Shown one piece after another: positions 40,646 to 51,600 of a stretch of 64,000 bases of DNA. Below the pieces are notes generated by a model. It worked only from the letters and a program-made list of their open reading frames with translations, was not told the DNA's origin and did not search any database. A program made the translations under genes and the position numbers. Numbering within the stretch: position 1 is the stretch's first letter; every line of letters begins with the position of its first letter. The DNA is from Populus alba (taxonomy: Eukaryota; Streptophyta; Magnoliopsida; Malpighiales; Salicaceae): the NCBI RefSeq assembly GCF_005239225.2, contig NC_133299.1:10916967-10980966 (forward strand), written 5' to 3'.

Positions 40646-41261
40646 GAAACCAAACTTATCTACGTTTTTATTATCATCAATATTATCAATATTTTTTTTT
40701 TGCAAATTATATACTATTCCTTACCCTTAGTTGTTACCTTCAACAAAAAAACATAAATAATGTAATAATCCAATGTGCAACCCACAATCATATGTTAAAA
40801 TATGTGTGTGAAAACAAAGGTTTAATAATACTTGTTAAATGAGTATATGAGCAGAATCAAGTGATAACAATGCGAGAGTTTGTAAACCTGAATATTTCAA
40901 GAAGTATTCTAATAGGCCTTGTTATGAATATTGCAAATAACCATTAGAAAATTTTTACTAAGATGCGTCTCAAGAATAATTCATCTTTACTCTGCCATCC
41001 TAGTAATAACAGTTTTGCCAAATGATTTTTTTTAAAAAAAAAAAAAACAGTTAGTTGGTTAGTTTTTTTTTTTTTAAACTACTATTCTCTCCCCCCAACC
41101 AAAACGAGACATTGTCCTCAATGTCCTAAGGTAGAAAGATAGAGTATAGAAGACATCACCTGAAACAACGAACAATGACAAACCTGAAACACACTTAAAC
41201 AAATATAAGAAGTAACAAAACAAAATAATATGCTATTAATAAAACCAAAAGACACAAGGTT

Positions 41262-41915
41262 TCACAAATGAAGGCTCAAATCTAATCTAAGCTTTTTACG
41301 GCTTTCCTTAGCTGACCAATCTAGGCGACTCATGCAAGGATCAATAACAGGGATGAAAGATTGTAGTTGGTCAATCAATTATTCAGCAGTAGCAGCAGAG
41401 ATTATGATTTGTCGTGCTGAAGATGTTAGAAATTCTTGTTCCACAACTTGATCAAGGAAAGACAACAACTTATCATAAAAACCATTAACATTTAACAAAC
41501 CTATAGGTTTATGGTGAATGTGCAGTTGGGCCCAAGATGAAATATGAAAGATCTCTTCCAATGTGCCCAGACCACCTGGTAAGGCAATGAAGGCATCAAC
41601 ATGGCTAAACATGGCTTTCAGTCGATCAGACATTGTTGGGACCTGTAATTCCTCTCCAATTGTTTTTCCAATGATGTCCCCATTTGTTAAAGCTTTGGGG
41701 ACAACCCCTAAAACTTGACTGCCTCCTAAAAATGCAGCCATTGAAACACCTCCTATTAACCCAAGGCTGCCTCCCCCATACACTAAATGAATCTTTCTCT
41801 TAGCTAGTACTTGACCAAGATGATTTGTTGATTCTAAAAACTCTTTTTCTTTCCCAGGGCTGGATCCACCGAAAACACAAATATTTCTTATGTGATGACT
41901 TGAGGAACCTGCCAT
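41262..41915 (-). CDS. LOG-like: LOG-family cytokinin-activating phosphoribohydrolase, intronless, inside retrotransposon
   Basis: LOG enzymes release active free-base cytokinin from its riboside 5'-monophosphate. The open frame 41915-41379 gives 178 aa with the whole core: CVFGGSSPG (13-21), VYGGGSLGL (45-53), Arg98, and the signature PGGLGTLEE (113-121), followed by SSWAQLHIHHKPIGLLN. A TAA at 41381-41379 ends it, but the same frame continues with family-like sequence for 38 codons to a TGA at 41264-41262. So the ancestral protein was about 217 aa, a normal LOG length. Plant LOG genes usually have several introns and this copy has none, so it looks like a captured processed copy. It lies on the element's coding strand between the integrase end and the 3' LTR. 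It may be functional if the C-terminal tail is dispensable, but it could also be decaying. No evidence of expression can be read from sequence. Confidence 0.93.
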
Positions 41916-41980
41916 TTCTACACACTTCTATATTTGATGAATGTATGGGATGAGTAGAAATGAAGGGAAGGAAGAGAAGA

Positions 41981-41989
41981 ATTTATAGA
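41981..41989 (-). promoter_or_regulatory. TATA-like box before the LOG-like ORF
   Basis: TCTATAAAT on the minus strand, 66-74 bp before the LOG ATG, followed by a pyrimidine-rich CTTCTCTTCCTTCCCTTC stretch typical of plant leaders. It could be a private promoter brought with the gene or a chance A+T-rich word. Confidence 0.5.
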
Positions 41990-42258
41990 TAAAAAAGTGA
42001 AAATGCAATCATACCACCTATATGTAGGCCAGCTGTAGTCTCACACTCTCTCTCTTTATTTATTTATTTTGACAAAGCATGTATGTACAGGTAGTTGTGA
42101 TTGTGGCTCATATCTTCCCTTGGTTTTACGTCCAAGAACGGCTTAAATGCCCTCTATGGGTCGGGGATAGGCTTCCCATCCAGTTTTCTTAAAAACTGGC
42201 AAACAGGGTCTTTTTTAGTCAGATTCCCAAGATTAAGTCGAACATGTTCTTTATGGAA

Positions 42259-42702
42259 TTATGGCCATAAATCATGAATTACACGATGCACATCTCCACT
42301 AGGATGCGTCTCAAGGGTCAACAAAAGATTATCTAAAGACCCTTTACTCAGGCCATCCTTAATGAATTGTATTTTATCTTCACGGTTTACAGATATCATT
42401 CCTAAAGAACGACACCTCGCATTACAAGTCCATCTGGCACATCTCTGACAGACTTGCAGTCGTTTTGCACGACGTTTCTTTGCAAAAGTGTTTTTACCTG
42501 TTCCAGGCATGTGTGAAATGAAAGAATTAAAGGGCTCACCTGATAAATGGACCTTTACTTCAATTAGCTAATGAATATCTTCAGGAATTCCATGATTCAT
42601 TAACAACCTCAATCTTACACACCTAGCACGGTAAATTTTTGTAATCGCATTTGGAGGCAGAGCGGGAAAATACCTTTTCAACTTTTCAAGAGTGGTGTCC
42701 AT
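42259..42702 (-). CDS. Basic Cys-cluster protein of unknown function, inside retrotransposon, one in-frame stop
   Basis: A single reading frame of 148 codons from ATG at 42702 to TAA at 42261-42259, broken by one TAG at codon 45 (42570-42568). Residues 1-44 look helical and contain LKRYFPALPPNAI. The second part (from Met65) has a strongly basic arm, KKRRAKR, directly followed by a Cys cluster, C-x2-C-x4-C-x3-C, and then a QFIKDGLSKG..DNLLLTLE stretch ending DLWP. I do not recognise the family. A basic arm plus Cys cluster suggests nucleic-acid and metal binding. The layout weakly recalls the small cysteine-rich proteins of some plant RNA viruses (carlavirus type), but the Cys spacing differs. 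It lies on the element's strand between integrase and the LOG-like gene, where Athila elements may carry an extra ORF. Confidence 0.6.
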
Positions 42703-42760
42703 TTTCAAATGAGAATTGGGGAAAATATTCAAAGAAGGGAAAAAGAGTAGAGAATTGTAC

Positions 42761-42770
42761 AAATATATAC
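42761..42770 (-). promoter_or_regulatory. TATA-like box before the Cys-cluster ORF
   Basis: GTATATATTT on the minus strand, 59-68 bp before the ATG at 42702, followed by a pyrimidine-rich leader-like stretch. The spacing is like that of the TATA-like box before the LOG ORF. Confidence 0.4.
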
Positions 42771-42916
42771 AGATATCAGTTATTTGGGAAACTGAAAGAA
42801 CCGACTTAAGTCACGGAGTACCGTTATCCGCCATTTGACCGGGGTGAGAAAGAGACTAGCAAAACAAAAGTCACACCAAAAAGGAACACAAAAAAAAAGT
42901 GAGAAAAACAAAATAA

Positions 42917-43411
42917 TCAACCTTTATCTACAAGATCATTCAAACCAATGGATTCATTTTCACTAGGAAACTCATTAAAGTAAGCTTTCAAACGATGTCC
43001 ATTTACCTTCAAAACATTGTCATTCTTTGAATTCTCAATATCAAAGGCCTCATAAGGATACACATGTTTCAAAATAAATGGACCGCTCCATCGTGATCTT
43101 ATTTTTTCAGGTAATAAATGCAGTCGAGAATTATAAAGCAAAACTTTTTGACCAGTATCAATTTTTTAACAATTTTCACAAGTTTTGCAGAATGCATGTG
43201 TGTCCTTGAATATGATGGGCCAATAAAATCCATTTTGTAATATTTTTTCAGTCGTCTTTCTTGATGAGAATTGACTCCCACATGCTTTAGAATGACAAAG
43301 TTTAATGACACTACTTACCTCATTGTCAGGAATGCATCTTTGAAATTTTTTATCAGGACAATATTTGAATAAGTTAGAGTCATCCCAATAAAAGTTCTTC
43401 ACTTCGTTCAA
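42917..43411 (-). pseudogene. Integrase remnants: zinc-binding N-terminus joined to C-terminus
   Basis: 43411-43166 encodes an Athila-type integrase zinc-binding part (FYWDDSNLFKYC..., CHSKACGSQFSSRKTTEKILQNGFYWP, and CKTCENC). A stop follows, and within a few codons the sequence resumes with the integrase C-terminal region (QKVLLYNSRLHLLPEKIRSRWSGPF, 43141 onwards, ending at 42917). The whole catalytic DDE core between them is absent, a deletion with its junction at about 43160. Confidence 0.85.
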
Positions 43412-43435
43412 AAACTTTCCTTTGTCTTCAGTACT

Positions 43436-44564
43436 TCAGTGAGCTGGTAAATCTCTTGAAGCAAGAAAATTGATATTTTTAGCAAACCAAGGCATTGAAC
43501 TAAGAGAAAGTGAGGATTTGTTAGGAGAGTAATCATCGATTAGTGAGATGTCAGATGTCAAATTTGTTGTCACTCTTGACAAAAGATCGGCATCAATATT
43601 TTTGGTGCCTTTTTCATCTGTGATTCCTTCCTGAAAATAAATCATTTGCAAATCTTCAGATTCATCCAACTCAATTTTACTCAAAGTAGATTCAAGTTGA
43701 TCATGAACTAATTCTTTAATAAGATCTACTTCTTGTAAATCATTATCATCTCCAGGCTGCTTGCAAATGTTGAAAATATTCATCTCCAATGTCATGTTTC
43801 CAAAAGATAACTTCATGAGTCCATTCCAACAATTAATCAATGCATTAGAAGTTGCAAGAAACGAACGTTCTAAAATAATAGGAAATGAATTACATGCTTC
43901 AACAGGTTGCGTATATAAGACAATAAAATCCACAGGATAAATGAATTTATCAACTTGTACTAACACATCTTCAATTATTCCTCTAGGCACTTTTACAGAT
44001 CTATCGGCAAGTAAAAGAGTTACAGGAAGTTGGTTTTAACTCACTTAAATTGAGACTCTGAAAAACTGAATATGGAAGTAAATTCACACTAGCTCCAAGA
44101 TCAAGTAAGACTCTTTCAATTTTATGTTCTCCAATAAAGCAGGAAATTGTAGGACAACCAGGGTCTTTATATTTCAAAGCATTATTGTTCTGAAGAATGA
44201 CACTTACTTGTTCGGCTAAAAAGACTTTCTTTTTCACATTCAGTTTTCTCTTCACAGTGCACAGATCTTTCTAAAATTTAGCATAGAAAGGAACCTGTTT
44301 AATAGCATCCAACAAAGGTATATTGATCCTTACTTGTTTGAAAGTTTCAAAGATTTTAGAGTTATGATTAACTTTCCTTTGTTTGGTCATGGCATGAGGA
44401 AATGGAAGTGCTGGCGGGGAATCAGCCTTCTCTTTGCAATGTTCAGGTTCAACCCCTTCCTTACCCTTAGAGATAGACTTATCATCTTTCTTACAAGGTT
44501 CAAGAATGGGTTTTTCAATAACCTTACCACTACGAACAATGATGACTGATTTGACTTGATCCAT
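43436..44564 (-). pseudogene. Retroelement protease region fused to RNase H tail
   Basis: 44564-44271 is the gag-protease linker. 44255-44001 contains the aspartic protease (VLLDLGASVNLLPYSVFQ, active-site D-L-G instead of the usual DSG/DTG but common in this clade). 43990-43436 continues with PRGIIEDVLVQVDKFIYPVDF. At about 43615-43630 the frame passes straight from a post-protease acidic stretch to GTKNIDADLLSRV, which is the end of RNase H. The reverse transcriptase and most of RNase H have therefore been deleted. A frame break separates the pieces at about 44000. Confidence 0.85.
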
Positions 44565-44855
44565 GTGTTGGCTTCTAGAACCACTTGCATTTGCATTGTA
44601 TTGCCCCTTTGGATTTTACTGTGGTTGAGATGGAAACTTACCTTTCTCTTAGAAACTGAGAGCAGATGTTAACTTTGCAAAAGTATCTTTAAAATCTGTC
44701 ATGTCTTGACCAAGTTGAGTGTTGATTGCCTCTTGCTTTTCAATGAATACATGCAATGTTTTCTCAAGATTTCTTCTAGGAGGTGGAGCATAAGGAGGTG
44801 CATATCCATGAGAATTTTGAAAATTATGGTGTGCTTGAAACGATGGCTGTGAAGT

Positions 44856-45903
44856 TTATGCATTGTTGCTATCACTCTTCCAACTAAAATTTGGGTGATT
44901 TCTCCAACCAGGGTTATATGTTTGTGAGTATGGGTTATGGTTGGGCCTTTGGAAATTGTTTAAAGCATGGGCTTGTTCATGGAGGCATTCCCTAAAAGAA
45001 GGCAAAGTTGGACAATCATTTGTTGAGTGTTCATTGATTTCACAGATTTGACACGCAATGTCTTGAATAGATTTTAATTGACCACTCTTTTTCAATTCAA
45101 GTGCTTTGACTTTTCTAGCTAAAGATACAAACTTGGCTTGGAGGTCATGATCTTCCCTAAGGTTGTGCATACCTCCACTAGATGTATGAGGTTGAGTTTT
45201 ACTTGGTGCCTCATAAGTACCTGTAGTGTCCCAATTTTGAGCATTTTCGGCTAGCGAGTCTAAGTACTCCATTGCTTCATTAGGGTCTTTATCTTTAAAA
45301 GTTTCATTGCACATCAATTCAACCATTTGCCTATCTCTAGGTGTTAACCCTTCATAAAAATGTGAAACCAATCTCCATGTTTCAAAACCATGATGAGGGC
45401 AAGTATTAAGCAAATCTCGATACTTATCCCAACATTGGTAAAATGTTTCTCCTGGCTTTTAAGTGAAAGTGATGAGTTGTCTTTTAAAAGAGTTTGTTCT
45501 GTGAAACGGAAAAAACTTCTTTAAAAATTGTTGTTGCATTTCATCCCAAGCATGAATAGATCCTGGTCTTAAATTTTGTAGCCATGTTTTAGCTTTATCT
45601 TTTAATGAAAAAGGAAAAAAGTTTTAATCTAATGGTGCTCATGGTACAATTTGAGTCATTATAGGTATTATAGACCTCCTCAAATTCTCTTAAATGCAAG
45701 TATGGATTTTCTAGGTCTAAGCCATGAAAAGAAGGTAAAAGTTGAATAATGTCTGGCTTAAAATTAAAATGAGATGCATCAGGAGGGAAAACTATGCATG
45801 AGGGTGCACTTGTTCTTGTGGGATTCATATGGTCTCTAAGTGTTCTCATACGGTTATTCTCATTATTCTCATTATGGAGCGATTGATTATTTTCTTCAGC
45901 CAT
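44856..45903 (-). pseudogene. Athila-like gag, broken by frameshift and stop
   Basis: The probable start is ATG 45903 (MAEENNQS). The capsid region has IIQLLPSFHGLDLENPYLHL. The frame is lost at about 45605 (open frame ends at 45595) and the homologous sequence continues in another frame to about 45420 with a further in-frame stop. 45413-44856 is open again with CPHHGFETWRLVSHFYEGL and LAENAQNWDTTGTYE and a C-Q-x-C zinc-knuckle-like CQICEINEHSTNDC. It encoded the nucleocapsid/capsid polyprotein and is not translatable as a whole. Confidence 0.85.
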
Positions 45904-45989
45904 ATTTTCTGAAAATGATAAGGATACCCTACAAAGTCTACCACTTAATGTACGTGACCAAACTCGCATGCATGTGTAAAAAGGAGAAT

Positions 45990-46030
45990 AAATGAAGAGA
46001 AGAAAAGAAAAGAAAAGAAAAGAAAGAAAA
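45990..46030. repeat. (GAAAA)n-type microsatellite in the 5' untranslated region
   Basis: A run of about seven 'aaaag/aaaac' units between gag and the PBS of the Athila-like element. Confidence 0.7.
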
Positions 46031-46117
46031 CAAAACAAAAGAAACAAGAGTTAGAAAAAATGAAAAAATGAAAAGAGAAAATAAAAAAAAATATTATAAT
46101 TTATACAAGAATTTACC

Positions 46118-46135
46118 TCCCCGGCAACGGCGCTA
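46118..46135 (-). other. Primer-binding site, tRNA-Asp type
   Basis: On the minus strand TAGCGCCGTTGCCGGGGA, identical to the tRNA-Asp primer site of Athila elements (TGGCGCCGTTGCCGGGGA) except for one base. It sits 6 bp inside the 5' LTR end. Confidence 0.88.
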
Positions 46136-46141
46136 AAAACT

Positions 46142-47938
46142 TGACATGACCAAAAGCTTGATGTCTTCTCCCAAGTGCAGGAGTGTCGAAGTAATAAATA
46201 ACCCGGCAAGACCAGGGTCGAACCACAAAGAGGTTAATTGTATAAATTATAAATAACAATACAACAAAACAACAACAATAATAACAACAATAATAACAAT
46301 AATAGTAATAGTAATAATAATATTAATAATAATAATAATAATAATAATTTTTAGTACGTGGCGTTGTTATACCTGAGAATGATCTAAAAGATTGGGTCAC
46401 AGGTTTCCAGCCTATATACTGAGTTTATGAAAAGATCAAAGAGATATATTAAATAATATAAACAGATTTCTGATGCGAATGAACAAGGCAAGACCAACAA
46501 TGTCAGGATTCTTGATCAAACATAGAGCATACTTAACGTACATAAAATATAACAAGAATGTAGATAATAATACTAGTATTAGTAATAATAAAGAGAGCTT
46601 TGAGAGGTAAGGTTGATGTAAGGATTAAACAATAATAAAAACAAATGTCAAGGTTAGAGGATCCACTAATGGTACTTCAAATAAGTATAGTATAAACTCT
46701 TATTACTCAATTAGAAACCACACATAAAAGAGGTTCTAATCAGATTATAAATTGTTAACATGATTACATTAGTTATCTTATTCGAATAATGCTAATACTT
46801 GTAAATGTTGTCAGGCATTCATGATTATAACTTATGTTAACAACAAATCAAGCTCCTTTCATAGCTCAAGTGTCGGTTATACCATACAGTATGGGCTATG
46901 AAAGTGCCAAGTATTTGTTGTAACAAGTGTTACACAACATAAATCTAGATTAACTATTTAACAAGAAAAGTATTAAAAGTAAACAAGAAAACAAATATAA
47001 AACATGTTAGTATCCAACATTAAGGTCCATGTTAAGTTTATATTATACTTATTATTACACCATTAGTGTACCCTTTTCACCTTGACATAATTAACTTAGC
47101 TACACATAATGAAAGAAAGAAACATAAATAAACAAGATAAGAACATAATTATACAAATAAAGGAAAGGAAATGAAGAGTATAAACAAGAGATTAATATCG
47201 CATCAAATAAAACTTAAACATTACAAAATACAAAGAAAGAGAGCAAGAGCATGATCTTGATCTGAACACCAAGATGCCTCAATACATGGTAAATTCCTCC
47301 TTTTATAGGCAAAATTTGGAACTATTGATTTGTTGACTAATTGATGAGTGGGTGGCCACATCTTGACTTTGTGACAATCCTTATCTTCTTGTCTGAACAA
47401 GATGTCATTGCTAACATCATAATTTGCACAGAATCCTCATGAAAGTTCTAGGAAATTGTCTCAGCTTTCCAACAAAAAAAATGAGGTCATTTGGACTTCT
47501 AGAACTCAAGATATGGGTTGAACACTGAACAGTGTCTGGGCTGTAGGACAGATTCGGACTTCTTCGTTGTTCCTACAATTTGGACTTCAAAACGGCCTTT
47601 TTAAATCTTAGGCTCTCATGAAAGTTGTAGGCCTATGTCTTACCTTTCCATCCATATAAAATGAACCTAAATTCAAGATCTAGAGCTCCAGATATGATCC
47701 AATTACCGAGCAATATTCCGGTTTGGACTGCACCAACATCTCTTTTATAAGTTTGGCCATCTCTTTGTCCTTTCACTTTCAATACTTAAACTCATCAATC
47801 AATCCCTTCATTTATGTGATAGGCGTGCATTTAAGATGAGCATTTACCATAAATTAAGGTATCTTATAGTATCAAACTTGTTATTATAAAACATGATCTA
47901 GTTAAGGAGTTATTGATACTTTTAAATACTAATCAGAA
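46142..47938 (-). repeat. 5' LTR of the Athila-like element
   Basis: About 1.8 kb, the partner of 38257-39996. On the minus strand it ends GGTCATGTCA beside the PBS. Its outer end reads TTCTGATTAG, so the usual TG has mutated. The outer flank carries tccat (47939-47943), matching 38252-38256. Confidence 0.9.
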
Positions 47939-47943
47939 TCCAT

Positions 47944-48690
47944 ATCCATCTTAGTCATTTTATAATAGCTTAGACTCTTGTAAAATCTATATGATAACCA
48001 TTTGCAACTTAAAAGTCCTAAAACTTAGGATGCTATATGTTAGGCTTTCTTTGATGTAAGTTATAAATGCTATGTACATTTTAAGGATATATTTAATTTA
48101 TTAAGTGAGTATGGGTAGGTTTTCTACCTAGCCTTAAAAGGGTTTCAGATCTGTCAAATGACGGTCTTTGTAAGAACAATATGAGGGCATTCCAAGAAAC
48201 AATTAAGACACATATGTCTACCATTACTAAGCAAAATACTTGGATTTCAGTTGGGTGTTTCACGAGCCTGAACTTTGATCTATAGTCACAGGGCAAACTG
48301 TTAATCTCCTACCTAACCAAAACGTTTATGTGTACTTCAAAAAATTAAAGCATGTGATGCATGAATGAATTAATCCACATTCAATATACAATGCATGAGC
48401 AATATTTATAAAATACATGTTAAAAATAAATGCATAGACCAACCAAAATAAAACACAATAATCAAGCATACAACAAAACTTAGTCCACAGGTAAGGCTAT
48501 AATGGAGTCGTCATTCTAGTGTGTGTGTATGATATCATGATATTCATCCTTCCATATCGAATTCGAGTATGGAAAGAACAAGGAGTTCTTGTCCTTTTAT
48601 GGTTTAAAGGTTTGGAGTTGTCATACAACATTTTGATCACTAGGGATTATAATTAGTCTATAAAGTTTGAATAAGACGACTAGTTATGTT
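47944..48690. other. Intergenic stretch right of the Athila-like element
   Basis: No gene or bounded element recognised. A short minus open frame (48093-48296) has no family signature. Confidence 0.25.
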
Positions 48691-48699
48691 TAAGGAAGA

Positions 48700-51600
48700 C
48701 ACTAACACTCTTAATATACCCTTAAGGTAAGTTAGATTGTTTATTTGTCTGGTAATTACTAAGATTTTGTTATGTTTTTCTAACCATTAGTTTGTTTATT
48801 GATTAAAGTAGGCCCATATCAGTAAGATGGACAATGGCTTTGTAGGTCAAACCAAACCGTTATAAAGCCAAAATATATTCTTTTATATTTTTTTTTCCTT
48901 TAATACTAGGAATATGTATTACATATAAGGTTATAATTCTCAAATATTAAAAGTAAAGAAAATGAGAAAGAGAAAGAGAAAGGGGTTATTTTATTTATTA
49001 TAGGCCTAATTTGACCCTTTTTATATTAAAAACATGTTTTATGTAAGTTTGTAAATCCTGATATTAAATATGAACAAATTGATTTTTTTATGTTTTTAAA
49101 ATTTAGGTCAAGTTCTAATGGATTTATACAAGCCTGTTATAAAATCCATACATGCAAAAATTGTTTCTTTGAATTTTCTTGTTTTTGAAATATGCAATAA
49201 TATGTAAATAAATGTTTTTCTTTTTATCTTTCCTTTTTATGAAAAACAAATATACATAAAATTATTTTTTTAGGACTTGGCCATAATGCAAGTTAAAAAA
49301 AATGGTTAACTTTTTTAATCTCATTTTTCTTTTATCTATTTATCTAACACATGCTAACAAAATAAAATTTATGCATCAACATATATACCCTTTTATTGAT
49401 TAACTCACACACCTTACAATTATACATAATTACAATGTTATTATGAAATAATAATCACAATAAACACTTCAAAAATCATCCTAAATCTAAAATGAACCTT
49501 CCAGGATGTTAGAAGTAGATTAGAGCTGTTGAGATCAAACAAAAAAGCTATTGGGAGCAAGCTGGTGTTGCAGGAACAATGTTGGCCCGTGAGTTCCACG
49601 TGTTACTGCCACTGCTAGCACATGGGCACATGTGTTATCATTTATAAAAGTTCGATACCTGGTGAAATTAGGTATATCTCATTTTCCTCTTCACATTAAT
49701 GTTAGCGATGAGATTCATCGTCACTTGTAAAAAACATAAATCCACATGAATAGTTTTGATTTTATATCATCTTCATAAATGTTTTTCTTTCTCTTATTAT
49801 CTCTTGGTTTATTTTGCTTTCATTGCTGGTTGTTTGATGGTATAAGTGTTCATAAGCTAATTAAGTAAAGGATGAGATGATGGTTATGATTTGTGGTGGA
49901 CTCCTTCTTTTCAGCTGCCATAACTAGATGAAGAAGGTAGCGTCAAGTTTAATGTTTTTATGGATTGGTGGCAATGGTATAGAGGTTGTTTCTTGTTTGA
50001 TTTAGAGATGGTTTTGGGGTTAGTTTTGATTGGAAATAATAGTGGAGATGGGTCATTGTGTTTGTCATGAGTTGAAGAATGAGATAGGCTAGTTCATGTA
50101 TGGTGGCAACTATAAGTTGGTATATAAAAAAAGGATGAAAGAGAGGCTATTAAAGGTGGTAGTTCATGTGGTATAGTGTTAGTGGCTGCTTGTGGAGACT
50201 GATAGTATGTATGAGGGAGGCAATTTTTTTTAGAAGAAATGGATCACTGGTTGTTAGTCATTTTAGAGAGAAAGAAGCCACTTTGGCTCTTTTTTTGTTT
50301 TCAAAGATTTTTAAATTCAAAGACAACCTAAAAATAGACAATAACCAACCAAAACCCATATAGATGCATAAAAACCTAGAAATATGGTCTAAACATGGTA
50401 GATCTGACTTTAGAATACTCATGACAACCCCTCTTAACAACAAAACTTCTAAAAATACATAGAAAATAATGCAATAGTTCCTCATTTTCAAAACTTCATA
50501 AACATTTTTTTAAAAACACTATTATACTGACCTAACAAACATTCCTAACCAAAACTTGACATGAACTTAGCCTTATTACACGAAATAACACACCAAAAAT
50601 AACTTGCAGTCATTATCTTTACCAATAAAAGGTCTTAACATATATATAAAAAAGGAAACCAAATAATTAAACTTAACTTTAAGACATTAAAAACAAAAAT
50701 TTAAGCATACTAACACTTGATTTTAACAATAAAAAATCAGCAAGTTATATACTTAAAACTATTTTTGAACTTACCTTTTTAACAAGTGCATATCACATCC
50801 ATGAACAATAATATGCTAAACATAGCTTGTAAAATGAAATGAAATCAACAAAAACAATAATAAACAAACAAAAATATTAACATGGAAGATAGTAAAAAAG
50901 AGGTGTGCCCATTGGGCTACACCATCTCACCAAAATTTTAGGTACACCTTGTTGACTATGTAGCTTTCTTTTTATGGATTTTGTTACTCTTCTTTTTTTT
51001 CCTGTTTTTAGCTCTTTAGCTTGTATGAACTTCTCCTCCTCCTTTTCTCCTTCAAATTTTCACATGATTTGCTTTACTTTTGTCTCTATTTATTCAAGAA
51101 TACTTCTATGTTTTCTCTCTAATTTCCTTTATGTTTCTCTCTATTATTTATCTCTCTCCAAACCACCTCCCTTTTACATAAGAACATATGCCCTTTTATA
51201 AGCAAACAAAAACTAGAAGTTGCAAAAGTATGGTGGTTTTTCTAAGAGGGTTTGTAGAATAATCTCATCATTTCTCTTCCAAAACCTTTCTTTTCAAAAT
51301 AGGTGGTGTTAAGTCTCCTTGTTGTCCTCTTGTAAACTAAAATCAAACATGAAAAAATAACCTTGGAGTTTTTTATGTCATGGTGAATTTTTCTTCAATC
51401 ATAGATGATTGGGTTAAGTACTTTGTCAAGATAATTGTGGAGATTGAGCCATAAACATGTAATAGCTAGACCTAAACCTTGTAGAGGGGATGTGGATATA
51501 TCATTAGGAACAAACCACACTTGATTTAGAGGTCTAGAACTTCACATTCATTGATTGGAAGGTTGGGCCTCGATCAACTTGAATCTATCGATGCAGGGGT

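Larger units (their letters stand above)
38257..47938 (-). mobile_element. Athila-like Ty3/gypsy LTR retrotransposon carrying two extra ORFs, one LOG-like
   Basis: About 9.7-kb element transcribed on the minus strand. 5' LTR 46142-47938, PBS 46118-46135 (tRNA-Asp type), gag about 45903-44856, protease about 44255-44001 and after, integrase zinc finger 43411-43166, integrase C-terminus 43141-42917, a Cys-rich ORF 42702-42259, a LOG-like ORF 41915-41379, candidate PPT about 40005-39997, 3' LTR 38257-39996. A tccat duplication flanks it (38252-38256 and 47939-47943). The tRNA-Asp primer and the gag and protease motifs point to the Athila clade. Reverse transcriptase, RNase H and the integrase core are missing, and gag carries a frameshift and a stop, so it cannot move by itself. 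LTR divergence and indels indicate it is not recent. Confidence 0.92.

Noticed and set aside
46118..46135. tRNA-Asp-like 18-mer considered as a tRNA gene fragment
   Set aside because: Its position beside the LTR end and its length show a primer-binding site.
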